A stretch of DNA of 17,816 nt from Sphingomonadaceae bacterium (lineage in GTDB: Bacteria; Pseudomonadota; Alphaproteobacteria; Sphingomonadales; Sphingomonadaceae): assembly GCA_014380205.1 (NCBI GenBank), contig JACMKH010000308.1, forward strand, positions 1-17,816, written 5' to 3'. Positions 7,469-15,338 of this stretch are shown piece by piece. The notes below the pieces were generated by a model that saw only the letters and a list, made by a program, of their open reading frames with translations, had not been told where the DNA came from and searched no databases. Position 1 is the first letter of the stretch. Each line of letters opens with the position of its first letter. The position numbers and the translations under genes are program-made.

Positions 7469-8260
7469 TCAACCGAGATCGCGATTGATCTCGTCGTCGA
7501 TGTCGATGTGAAGACCTCCGCGCGAGCGCGCCCAGGTCGAGCGGATGGTGGGCCGCCGATACACCCGCTTGAGCCAGCGCATCGTCATCGGCGTCCGCTC
7601 GACGCCGACCGAGGGCAGGTTCATGGTCTCGGCCATGTGCGGCAGGATATAGACGAGGTTGAAGGCGTTGATGTCGGCGAGGCTGAACTCGTCGCCCGCG
7701 ACCCACTCGTTCTTCTCGAGATTCTTCTCTAACAGCGCCGATCCCTGCATTACACGGCGGCGGCTCTCGGCGAGCTCCTCCGCGCTGAACTTGCCGTAGA
7801 TCGCCTTGGTCCACGCAATGCGGCGTTCGGCGAGGGGGATCGCGTCGATGCGCGCCTTAAGCTCATCGGGATCCCGCTGCCGCACCGAGGGGCCTACGAA
7901 CATCTCCCAGCCGATCATCGAGCAGGAGGGCCCGTAATATTGATCGCAATATTTCATCCACCAGCGCATCTTCCAGCGCTTGGCCGGGTCGCGCGGGCGC
8001 AGCTTGGGACCATCGAAGCGCGCGTCAACATATTCCATGATCGCGGTCGATTCGTTCATGAGGCGGCCCTCGTGAACCATTGCGGGAATCGTGCCCATCG
8101 GGTTGATCGCGAGATATTCGGGCTTGTGCTGATCGAACGACAGCATGTCGATATAGACGCTGTCATAGGTGACGCACTTCTCTTCCAGCGCCAGCATGGG
8201 CTTGCCGGAATTGGCATTGGGCTCCCAGTGATAAAGGGTCGGCTTTTCGGTCATCTTCAT
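7469..8260 (-). CDS. Glutathione S-transferase, beta-etherase-like (canonical active-site serine)
   Basis: The 263-residue GST belongs to the same broad LigE/LigF-like group as the first. It retains an ANSGKP segment with S18 where serine-type etherases carry a catalytic-region serine, the cis-Pro in NPMGTIPAM, and the canonical ES pair in NESTAIMEY. The central block PLAERRIAWTKAIYGKFSAE parallels the LigF-like block of the 5942-6673 protein. The ATG at 8260 overlaps the upstream oxygenase stop (ATGA), showing coupling; an in-frame ATG at 8254 is an alternative. It is predicted to conjugate glutathione to, or reductively cleave, a product of the upstream oxygenases. Family membership is firm, reaction inferred. 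Confidence 0.9.
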   Translation of the reverse strand: MKMTEKPTLYHWEPNANSGKPMLALEEKCVTYDSVYIDMLSFDQHKPEYLAINPMGTIPAMVHEGRLMNESTAIMEYVDARFDGPKLRPRDPAKRWKMRWWMKYCDQYYGPSCSMIGWEMFVGPSVRQRDPDELKARIDAIPLAERRIAWTKAIYGKFSAEELAESRRRVMQGSALLEKNLEKNEWVAGDEFSLADINAFNLVYILPHMAETMNLPSVGVERTPMTMRWLKRVYRRPTIRSTWARSRGGLHIDIDDEINRDLG

Positions 8261-9096
8261 TGGTACCAGTAGATGATCGTGCGCATCTCGACGCTCGCGC
8301 GCGGAGTCGCCTCCGCGCCCACGCAGGGGTCGGTGAAGGCAGTGTGCGGCACGTAGCGGGGCTTTGTCCGATCGGTGTCGTAGCGCTTGAACACGATCAC
8401 CTCATCGGGCGTCATGTCCGACCAGAACATCCAGCGGTGCGCGGGATTGTAGCGGAAGTTCATCGCGGCGAACGACCAGATCAGTCTGCCGCCCTGATCG
8501 AACCCGGCGGTCGCCTCGACAATGTCCTCGTCGCGCACGCTGGTCGCGTCGCAGACGGTGAGCGGCACGTCGATCGGTGGGCCCGAGAAGGCGCGCCAGA
8601 TATTGTGGTGCGCCGAGCGCGCGATCGCGCGATCGGGATGCGGATTGGCCTGGCGCGTGAACTCCTCGCCCGCCGAGAAGGCCGCGTCCGAGTGGATCAG
8701 CCGCGCGGCGTTCGAATTGTCGCGCGTGCCCGCTTCGCGGCTGCGCTCGCCCCAGCGCAGGATCGGCGGGCCGGTGACGACGGTCTCGTCTGCGCCGGTA
8801 AGCGCGCGGATGAAGGCGGCGATCTCGCCCGGATGGACCGCCTGGACATGCTCCGCGTCGCGCCAGTCGGCGACCACCGAGGGCATGTCGAACAGCGCGA
8901 AGCCCTCGACGTCGAGCCGGGGCTGCGCCGCCAGCAGCCGCGCGTCGGCGATCTCGATGGTGCGCGGATCGAGCCTGACCGTGTCGAGCGAATGATCGTT
9001 GGCGAAGAAGGTCTCCACCTTGCCCGTGTCGATCACATAATTGACCTCGGCCTCGACGGCGCGCGGCCGGATGCGAGTCTGGGCTGTTGTCGCCAT
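8257..9096 (-). CDS. CmcJ/NvfI-family oxygenase (first copy)
   Basis: The 279-residue product matches the CmcJ/NvfI family, which includes the cephamycin 7-alpha-hydroxylation protein CmcJ and the fungal endoperoxidase NvfI (Fe(II)/2-oxoglutarate type). Visible landmarks are an HxD pair at H135-S-D137 (RLIHSDAAF), HHNIWRAFSGPPIDVPLTVC, and NPAHRWMFWSDMTPDEVIVF with H220 as the likely third iron ligand, then a conserved PHTAFTDP near the end. The ATG at 9096 has a GAGGGAGA ribosome site. It shares family with the next gene but is well diverged from it, so the pair may act successively or as a heteromer. It likely hydroxylates, desaturates or peroxidises the pathway substrate. I am confident of the family, not of the reaction. 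Confidence 0.85.
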   Translation of the reverse strand: MATTAQTRIRPRAVEAEVNYVIDTGKVETFFANDHSLDTVRLDPRTIEIADARLLAAQPRLDVEGFALFDMPSVVADWRDAEHVQAVHPGEIAAFIRALTGADETVVTGPPILRWGERSREAGTRDNSNAARLIHSDAAFSAGEEFTRQANPHPDRAIARSAHHNIWRAFSGPPIDVPLTVCDATSVRDEDIVEATAGFDQGGRLIWSFAAMNFRYNPAHRWMFWSDMTPDEVIVFKRYDTDRTKPRYVPHTAFTDPCVGAEATPRASVEMRTIIYWYQ

Positions 9097-9119
9097 GTCT
9101 GTTCTCCCTCGTCGCGAGC

Positions 9120-9980
9120 CTAATCGAAGAAGGCCATGCCGCGGAATTCGATGCTTTCGCGCATGTTGGGGTTGGGCTCGGACGTGTCTCTGAACGCCGA
9201 ATGGATGCAGCGCCACGCGCGCGAATGATCCGAATCGTGGAATTTGAGGAACAGCGTGTCGTCGGGCGTGATCTTCGAGAAATGCCACCATCGGTGGTCG
9301 GGGTTGTGGTGGAAGATGAACGCGGCCGGGAAGCCCTCCTCGCCCTCGATCGGATCGAACCAGGTCTCCCTGGGCGGGATCTCGTCGCACCAGACGAGCA
9401 CGTTGCGCTCGCCCTCGTCGGGATCGACCGAGCGGAAATCGACCACCGCGAGCGGCCAGTCGTGCGGCGGCGGCGTCAGCGGACGCCAGAAGCTGAACGC
9501 GACGAAGCGGCTGAACGGCGGCGCATCGGGATGGTGCTCGGCGTGGAGGCTCTCGGCGTAGGCGCGCGCGGCGCGCGTCTCGAAATCGACATGCGCCTCG
9601 CTCGCGGCGGGCTTCATGTCGCGCGCGACGGTATCGCCGGTGGTGCGCAGCGCATGGCCGAGGTTGACCATCCGGTCCGCGCCGAGGAACTTGCGCACCA
9701 CCTCGAGCTGCTCGGGCTCATAGTCGCGCTCGATCGCCGCCTTGTCGTCCCAGCGCGAAAACGTGGTCGGGTTGCTGAGCAGCTGGAAGCCGTGGACATC
9801 GGCGTCGAACCGCGCCTCGAGCCCGCTGCCGTCGCGCATGTTGACCGGATATTCGGTGTATTCGCTCGTGTTGACGTCCTCGTGCGGTGCGCAGAAGCGA
9901 CGGTTTATCGTGGACGAGGCGAGCAGATAGCCGATCCGCGCGTCGACCCTGCGCGCCTCTCCGAGGCTGTTGGCGTTCAC
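9120..9980 (-). CDS. CmcJ/NvfI-family oxygenase (second copy, promoter-proximal)
   Basis: This 286-residue protein is a second member of the CmcJ/NvfI family. Its candidate iron ligands are H130 and D132 in EAHVDFETRAARAY and H229 in NPDHRWWHFSKITPDD, followed by FHDSDHSRAWRCIHSAFRD, which has the conserved late histidine. The start is a GTG at 9980 with GGAGAGA upstream. It is the first gene of the five-gene minus-strand run of two oxygenases and three GSTs, 86 bases downstream of the LysR gene. Tandem diverged copies suggest two oxidation steps or a two-component enzyme. Cytoplasmic, because no signal peptide is visible. Family is fairly sure. Confidence 0.85.
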   Translation of the reverse strand: MNANSLGEARRVDARIGYLLASSTINRRFCAPHEDVNTSEYTEYPVNMRDGSGLEARFDADVHGFQLLSNPTTFSRWDDKAAIERDYEPEQLEVVRKFLGADRMVNLGHALRTTGDTVARDMKPAASEAHVDFETRAARAYAESLHAEHHPDAPPFSRFVAFSFWRPLTPPPHDWPLAVVDFRSVDPDEGERNVLVWCDEIPPRETWFDPIEGEEGFPAAFIFHHNPDHRWWHFSKITPDDTLFLKFHDSDHSRAWRCIHSAFRDTSEPNPNMRESIEFRGMAFFD

Positions 9981-10006
9981 GCATTCTCTCCGCTTATTTT
10001 GTTGGA

Positions 10007-10029
10007 GGCCCGATAGGATCGATCGGGCC
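10007..10029. promoter_or_regulatory. Inverted repeat between LysR and the oxygenase/GST unit
   Basis: GGCCCGAT (10007-10014) is followed after 7 bp by ATCGGGCC (10022-10029), an 8-bp perfect stem. No run of T follows in either direction, so it is a poor intrinsic terminator. It lies just upstream of the GTG at 9980 and could be a regulator site or an mRNA hairpin in the leader. Confidence 0.4.
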
Positions 10030-10066
10030 GTCCGGGAATGAGGCTACGGCCTGCGCAATAACAGGC

Positions 10067-10972
10067 TCAACCCTGTCCCTCCGTCCGATTCAGACGCTCC
10101 AGCAACGCGCCGGCCGTGCGATCGGCGCGATAGGCGATCCGCACGGCGTAGCGGACCTGGATCGGCGGCACAGGCACCGAAAGGGCGAGCTGGACGACCT
10201 CGCCGCGCTCGACATGGGGCGCCAACCAGTCTGCGAACAGGCAAGCGAAGCTGCGGCCCGCCAATAGATTTTCCAGGATCAACAGGTGATCGTCGGCGGT
10301 GATGGCGACGGGACACTCGGCGATGCCGAGTTCCGTCAGGATCGAATCAATCTCGCCCCGCAAATGGGTTCGCGCGGGAAGATAGGCGAAGGGCTCGCCG
10401 GCAAGGTCCTCAGGCCCGACATGTTCGCGGCCGGCGAGGCGGTGCCCCGCGCCGACGAACAATCCCATCGCCTCGCGCCAGGCGATAAAGCTCTCCACCT
10501 CGGGGACGGGGCCGCGCGAGAGGAAATAGCCGATTTCTATCTCGCTCTGCGCCAGCCCCGACACGACGTCCGCGAAGGATCTCCGCTGAAGCTCGATATT
10601 GACACCGGGATGCGCGCCGACGAAGCGAGCGAGCCGCTTTGACAGGGCTTCCGCTATGAAGCCGTGCGCGCCGATCCTGATCCGCCGCCGCATCCGATCT
10701 CGCGGCGCGCGGTCGAAAGTCGCGAGCAGGTCGACGGTCGTGGCCAGGATGGCTTGCGCGCGGTGGAAGACCTGATCGCCCATCTGGGTGAGGACGGCGG
10801 CGCTTCCCCGCCGCCGCTCGAATAAGGGGCATCCGAGCTGCCTTTCCAGTCCGCGAACATGCTCGCCGACCGACGCCTGCGAAATAGAGAGTTGCTCGGC
10901 GCACGCGCGGAAGCTCCCCGCCTCGACGACGCGGACGAAAACCTCGAGCTGGCGGAACGTGATCGGGATCAT
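10067..10972 (-). CDS. LysR-family transcriptional regulator
   Basis: The 301-residue protein has the typical LysR length. It has an N-terminal winged helix-turn-helix at about residues 5-63 (FRQLEVFVRVVEAGSF, then QASVGEHVRGLERQLG and FERRR) and a C-terminal periplasmic-binding-like effector domain (IRIGAHGFIAEALSKRL onward). Effectors of LysR regulators in catabolic clusters are often pathway intermediates. The gene is in the same orientation as, and directly upstream of, the oxygenase/GST genes, rather than divergent as is usual, so it may be co-transcribed with them. Its own start is ATG 10972, with a weak ribosome site. Family is certain; targets are not. Confidence 0.95.
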   Translation of the reverse strand: MIPITFRQLEVFVRVVEAGSFRACAEQLSISQASVGEHVRGLERQLGCPLFERRRGSAAVLTQMGDQVFHRAQAILATTVDLLATFDRAPRDRMRRRIRIGAHGFIAEALSKRLARFVGAHPGVNIELQRRSFADVVSGLAQSEIEIGYFLSRGPVPEVESFIAWREAMGLFVGAGHRLAGREHVGPEDLAGEPFAYLPARTHLRGEIDSILTELGIAECPVAITADDHLLILENLLAGRSFACLFADWLAPHVERGEVVQLALSVPVPPIQVRYAVRIAYRADRTAGALLERLNRTEGQG

Positions 10973-11014
10973 CGCGGTGTCGCGTCGATACCAGCTGTTT
11001 GCGCCCCTTGCTAA

Positions 11015-11030
11015 TCGGCCGCATGGCCGA
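11015..11030. promoter_or_regulatory. Short inverted repeat upstream of LysR
   Basis: TCGGCC and GGCCGA are separated by 4 bp in the 84-bp gap between the LysR start and the end of the phytase-like gene. It could be a LysR autoregulatory site or a weak hairpin at the end of the upstream transcript. There is no T tract, so it is not a clear terminator. Confidence 0.3.
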
Positions 11031-11056
11031 CCAAGCTCTTTCGCTTGTCGGCGCCC

Positions 11057-12316
11057 TCACTGGTGGAGGCTGGCGTCACTGCCGTTCAAAGGTTCTGCGA
11101 GCTCGACGCGCCAGAAGCGCGTAGCTACGCCCTCGATTCCGAAATCATTGTCATTGACAAGAAGAATCGTACGCTCGTCGAGGAGCGCTAAACCCTCCAG
11201 ATCGGCCACGATTTCCGGATGATCATCGGTCGAAAAGACGAGCCACTTGTCGATAACGGGGAGCGCGAGGGCGTCGTCAGCGCTCAGCTGCTCGATCGTC
11301 GGGCGAGTCTCAGGATCCCTCCAGTGGGCCCCGAGCGAGCGCTCGGGATCGAGCGTAACCAGATAAAGCTTCGTAGTGGCCGACACACGTTCCAGGACGA
11401 GCAGACTGTCTGCGGCAAGCGCGGCCATATCGCCCAGCTTGACGTCGCCACGGTCAACATTGCCACGATCGCAGTCTCGGCGGAAGCTTCCTGGCCGGTC
11501 GAGCGGGTAGAGATGCTCGGAAAGGAGTGCTCCGCTCGAGGTTTCAAGCGTCCAAAGGCGCACATGGCGGGCGCGACGGCCGACGCTGTCATCCGGGTGA
11601 GCAAGTGGACTCTGAAAGGCGAGGTGCAGGCGACGGCCATCGGTCGATAGCGACATGCCTTCAATGCCACGGTTGAGCCGGCGGCGCGCGGCCAGCGCCG
11701 GCAGCGCGCCGGCAACGGGATAGTTCGCGCCCGCAAACACTGCTTCGGTCCCGGCCGGCACCCAGCGCGCGCGCACGCTCCCGCCTGGGCCAATGTGCAG
11801 CAAAGAGGGACCGTACTCGTCGCCAATCCAGAAGCTGCCATCGGGCGCGGCTGCGAGACCTTCTGTATCGGCACCGGCCGGATCGGACGGATGGACGCTT
11901 CCATCAACGCCGAGAGCCGGTTCGACGTTGCGCGCGGGCGTGCCAGCGGGGGGGAGGCCGGACAGCGGCCGACCAGCGACATCGCTGAGCAGAATTGTTC
12001 GTTGGGCGGTAACGTGGTGCCTGCTGACATGAAGTTCGACGATTGCAGGGCCGATGCCCGGGCACGGCATCAACTTTGCGCCCGGCTTGTCGGCATGGAC
12101 TGAGAGGTTTTCGAGCCCATAGCGCTCGATAGCGAGCTGCAGTCCTAAGTTCGGCCCGCGATCGCCTACAGCCCATACAACGTGCGGCGCATGCTCCTCT
12201 CGGCGGGACAGGCCAGAACCAATTCCCCGGGTGACGCGCAGTGTTTCGCGCGGAAAGGTTAGCCGCGTTAGCTCCTCGTCGTTGTAGGAAAGTTCGGTGA
12301 CATGGGCACGGAGCAT
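11057..12316 (-). CDS. Esterase-like activity of phytase family protein
   Basis: The product (419 residues from ATG 12316) has the phytase-like esterase beta-propeller domain: EGLAAAPDGSFWIGDEYGPS, then RGIEGMSLSTDGRRLHLAFQ in the middle, and a late DLEGLALLDERTILLVNDND repeat. Proteins of this family are usually exported and have poorly defined esterase or phosphatase activity. Here no signal peptide is visible. The frame stays open to GTG 12418, but that start has no ribosome site and adds 34 residues that do not look like a signal. ATG 12316 has AAGGA at a suitable distance and is preferred. It stands alone between LysR and the CocE operon. The link to the pathways is unclear; it might hydrolyse an ester substrate. 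Confidence 0.8.
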   Translation of the reverse strand: MLRAHVTELSYNDEELTRLTFPRETLRVTRGIGSGLSRREEHAPHVVWAVGDRGPNLGLQLAIERYGLENLSVHADKPGAKLMPCPGIGPAIVELHVSRHHVTAQRTILLSDVAGRPLSGLPPAGTPARNVEPALGVDGSVHPSDPAGADTEGLAAAPDGSFWIGDEYGPSLLHIGPGGSVRARWVPAGTEAVFAGANYPVAGALPALAARRRLNRGIEGMSLSTDGRRLHLAFQSPLAHPDDSVGRRARHVRLWTLETSSGALLSEHLYPLDRPGSFRRDCDRGNVDRGDVKLGDMAALAADSLLVLERVSATTKLYLVTLDPERSLGAHWRDPETRPTIEQLSADDALALPVIDKWLVFSTDDHPEIVADLEGLALLDERTILLVNDNDFGIEGVATRFWRVELAEPLNGSDASLHQ

Positions 12317-12623
12317 GCTCGGCATCCTTGATGTCGGCGATTGGATAGCTCGCTGACCGCACGTTACCGATGCAGCCATTGGCAGCGGCCGGAAAGGGTA
12401 GAATCGCTCAACCGCCACAGGCGCTCGCGCACGACGAAATATCGCCCGACTGGGGTGACTGGATGATGCTCGCAGTGTGAGGGGTCAGCCCTCCTTATTG
12501 GTCAATCCCTTGCGCTTGGTGCTCGCGAACTCCTCGAGCCGCCTCGCGGCCATTGACTCTTTGGGGACCTTGAAAGCACCCAGTGCGCTCTGGGATTTCC
12601 AGCACAGCGGACTAGACGGTTCC
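12317..12623. other. Intergenic stretch with no recognisable gene
   Basis: Between the preferred start of the phytase-like gene and the CocE stop. The first 100 bases keep the phytase-like frame open but without coding signals. A minus-strand open stretch of about 130 bases ends at TGA around 12485 and encodes FKVPKESMAARRLEEFAS and a short lysine-rich tail. I do not recognise it, and it has no start or ribosome site of its own. It could be a decayed gene end. I see no promoter or terminator that I would defend. Confidence 0.35.
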
Positions 12624-14354
12624 TTAGCGCGCGACGCCCGCCGGCGAGAGGTGAGACCAAGCGCGTATAGCGGTGCCAGGCGGGTCAGGTAGCCAGGCCG
12701 GTTCAATCTCTAGAACCTCGAGCCAGGATGAGTGCTCTGAGTCGTGAAAGATGTTCTGATCCGCGGTACCGTCCCCGCTCGCACCGAGGGCGAAGCGCGG
12801 GGAGTTTGACGAGGCGATCTCCAGGCGTAACTGCATACCCGGCCGTAGCAGCAACGCTGTATGGCCGAGTTCCACCTCATACCGATAAACTACCGCGGGC
12901 TGCGGCTGACACGGCGTCAGACGCGAGCTTTCGCGCAATATCGAACTCACGATGCGATCCAGATAGTTGAGCACCGAACCGTCGTCGCGGACCACGGTCA
13001 GCTTGGCGTTGAACTGGGTCAACGTGGCCGACGAGCTCGCCCAGAACACCAATGTCACCGGACCAACGACCGCCACATCGTTGGTGAAGGGGACGCTGGT
13101 GTACGACAGCAAATCCGGTCGGTTCACCAGTGACGCTTGGTCGACAATCCCCACTGGTATCTCGGGATCGAGCGTCACCAAGGCCCCTCCCATTGTGGGC
13201 ACGGGATCGGCCCGATCATGGACGAAGCGATCGGGCGGGCCAGAGGATGATCCGTCGCGCACCAGCTCGCCATCGCCTCGCCCCTCGCTCACGAGCGCAT
13301 AACGCGCTGGCTCGCCGCCGGTAAGCGGATAGGTGTCGGCCTCGATCCAAAAGCCTTCATCGGCGGGACCGGCCCGAGGCGGCGCCATCACATAGACCCG
13401 GACCGGCGCCGCCCCATCGGCCGCCGGGATGCCCCTGAGCTGCTCGTCCCACCACGAAGCGTCCATGTCCGGCATAGCCTCGGGTGCATTCGGAAAAGTG
13501 ATTGTGCGGCTGTTCCACGGCTGGTGGCAGGCCGGGGCCATGATCAAGCGCGTTCGGTTGCGCGCGCGGCCTTGGCCATGGGCCCGAACTCCGATGAAGT
13601 TGCGCAGCGTTCCGCTCGCGAACGCGTCGAACCAGCCGCCCTTCATGAGGATGGGAATGTCGATCTCGCCATAGCGCGACTCGAGGTCGATCGAGGCCCA
13701 ATAGTCGTCGAAGCTCGGGTGGGAGAGCCACTCATAGTAGAACACGGGTTTGTCGGCGAAATCGGAAGGGGCGGACCGGGGCGGCGGGGCGCTGGGTCCG
13801 ACCTGATCAACCATCGAACCGATGCCCTGCTCACGACGCAATCGCCGATCGCGGACGAATTCGTTCGCCCACTCCCGAGCGAACCGATCGTTGAATACCC
13901 CGTTATCGTACACCCAATGGTCGTGATAGTCGGAGGCGGTGAAGTGCGCCGCGCCTGCAACCAGGTGCGGCGGCCGAAGAACGGCCGCCTGCATGACGCA
14001 GACTCCGAGATAAGAGATGCCCCAAAGCCCGATCTTTCCGTTGGACCAGGACTGCCCAGCCGCCCACTCGACCGCGTCGTAGCCGTCCAGGCCCTCTTGG
14101 AAGAAAGGCGCAAACTCTCCCTCCGACCTCCCGGTGCCGCGAACGTCCTGATTGACGACCGCGTAGCCGCGTCTGGCCAGGTCGGCGCAGAGACCGTCCC
14201 AGATCGGCGGCCCCCCGGCCGCCCCGTTGTAAGGATTGCGCATCATTACGACGGGCAGCGGCTTCTCCGCATCGCCGGGATGAAACAGGGTGCCGTGCAG
14301 TTGGACACCATCGCGCATCGGTGTCCAAATCGTCGACGTCCGAAGGTCAACCAT
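12624..14354 (-). CDS. CocE/NonD-family alpha/beta hydrolase
   Basis: The 576-residue protein matches the CocE/NonD (X-Pro dipeptidyl-peptidase-like) hydrolases, which cleave esters such as cocaine or glutaryl-acyl linkages. The nucleophile is S114 in GLWGISYLG; the acid is D243 in KGGWFDAFASGT and the base H277 in APACHQPW. A C-terminal jelly-roll domain follows (TNDVAVVGPVTLVFWASSSA, then LLLRPGMQLRLEIASSNSPR). No signal peptide is seen. The ATG at 14354 overlaps the end of the reductase gene by eight bases, so it ends the operon. The last 25 residues after EVLEIEP look atypical for the family. In this context it may release an aromatic acid or alcohol from an ester. Confidence 0.92.
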   Translation of the reverse strand: MVDLRTSTIWTPMRDGVQLHGTLFHPGDAEKPLPVVMMRNPYNGAAGGPPIWDGLCADLARRGYAVVNQDVRGTGRSEGEFAPFFQEGLDGYDAVEWAAGQSWSNGKIGLWGISYLGVCVMQAAVLRPPHLVAGAAHFTASDYHDHWVYDNGVFNDRFAREWANEFVRDRRLRREQGIGSMVDQVGPSAPPPRSAPSDFADKPVFYYEWLSHPSFDDYWASIDLESRYGEIDIPILMKGGWFDAFASGTLRNFIGVRAHGQGRARNRTRLIMAPACHQPWNSRTITFPNAPEAMPDMDASWWDEQLRGIPAADGAAPVRVYVMAPPRAGPADEGFWIEADTYPLTGGEPARYALVSEGRGDGELVRDGSSSGPPDRFVHDRADPVPTMGGALVTLDPEIPVGIVDQASLVNRPDLLSYTSVPFTNDVAVVGPVTLVFWASSSATLTQFNAKLTVVRDDGSVLNYLDRIVSSILRESSRLTPCQPQPAVVYRYEVELGHTALLLRPGMQLRLEIASSNSPRFALGASGDGTADQNIFHDSEHSSWLEVLEIEPAWLPDPPGTAIRAWSHLSPAGVAR

Positions 14355-15268
14355 GGCGAGATCGGTCGATCAGCCGCATTATGTCGGCAAGAGCCGCGGT
14401 GACGGGTGCCGCGACCTCAACCTCCGCCGCGGCTCGCGCGATGGCGCCATTGATGGCCTCGATCTCGGTCGGCCGGCCGGCGAGGCGATCCTGCAGCATC
14501 GACGCGCGGTGATCGCGATGATGCGCAAGCGCATGGTCAATCTGCTGCCGGATGCGATCCTCATCAACGTCTACGCCCTTCGCCACGGCGGTGGCGACGG
14601 TCTCCGCGACGACTGCAAAGGCAATGCGACGGCCTTCCACAGTGTCGATTTGCCCGTTCGTCAGTCCGGTAATTGCCCCAAGCGGGTTGAGCGCCGCGTT
14701 GAAAGCGACCTTCTCCCCAGACCGCCGTCTCGATATCGAGGTCCACCTCAGCCTGAAGCTGTGCTTGGTTCAGCAGCCGCGCCGCCGATTCGGCTCCCGG
14801 CGCTCCCTGCGGGCGCAGCGGGCCGAGCCTGACATGCCCCGATCCATGAGAGGAGATTCGTGTGGGGCCCGCCAGGTTGGAAGGCCAGGCGGCCACTCCC
14901 AATAGCACCCGATCCGGTGAGAAGGTCTCCGCCAGGATCTCGGCGTTGCCGATTCCGTTCTGAAGCGTGAGAGCATAGGTGCCGGCGCCAGCCAGGTGGG
15001 CCACCGATCGGGACGCCGCAGCGCTGTGGACTCCCTTTGTGAACAGCAGCAGCAGGTCGGGCGGCTCCAGCACATCCTCCGCCACCGCCGCTCCGACCTT
15101 GACGGTGCGCACGCCTTCGCGGTCGTCGATCGTCACGCCGCTATCGGCGATCGCCTCGAGCCGCGGCCGATCAATATCGACGAGTGTCACCCGCGCCCCG
15201 GCTTCCGCAAGACGCACCGCGAACAGACAACCCATCGCGCCTGCCCCGACGATGACGACCTTCTCCAT
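14347..15268 (-). pseudogene. Ketopantoate-reductase-like oxidoreductase with a one-base frameshift
   Basis: The N-terminal part reads EKVVIVGAGAMGCLFAVRLA, the Rossmann GxGxxG of ketopantoate reductase (PanE/ApbA) relatives, with LLLFTKGVHSAAA and LTLQNGIGNAEIL further on. At the C4 run 14715-14718 (GGGG on the coding strand) one extra base shifts the frame. Removing one G restores ETAVWEKVAFNAALNPLGAI followed by TGLTNGQIDT and the C-terminal helical domain to stop 14347, giving about 306 residues, normal for the family. The catalytic lysine in WEKVAFN lies just beyond the shift, so the shifted product would be inactive. It may be a true mutation or a sequencing error. Catabolic-operon paralogues of this family reduce or oxidise other 2-oxo/2-hydroxy acids. 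AAGGAACG precedes ATG 15268. Confidence 0.85.
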
Positions 15269-15338
15269 GCTGACGTTCCTTTGGTTCTTCTCTGCCTGGG
15301 GGGCTATCTAGTTCGCATGGCGTCGCGGAGGACAGCAG

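Noticed and set aside
9087..10016. 309-residue plus-strand open frame opposite the second oxygenase
   Set aside because: High-GC shadow frame. The opposite strand encodes a protein with clear family motifs.
10987..10992. GATACC half-site upstream of LysR
   Set aside because: The following bases do not form the GGTATC arm, so it is not a third operator.
12485..12706. 73-residue minus-strand open frame after the CocE gene
   Set aside because: Overlaps the CocE end in another frame, lacks a ribosome site and resembles nothing I know. It is mentioned only within the intergenic entry.
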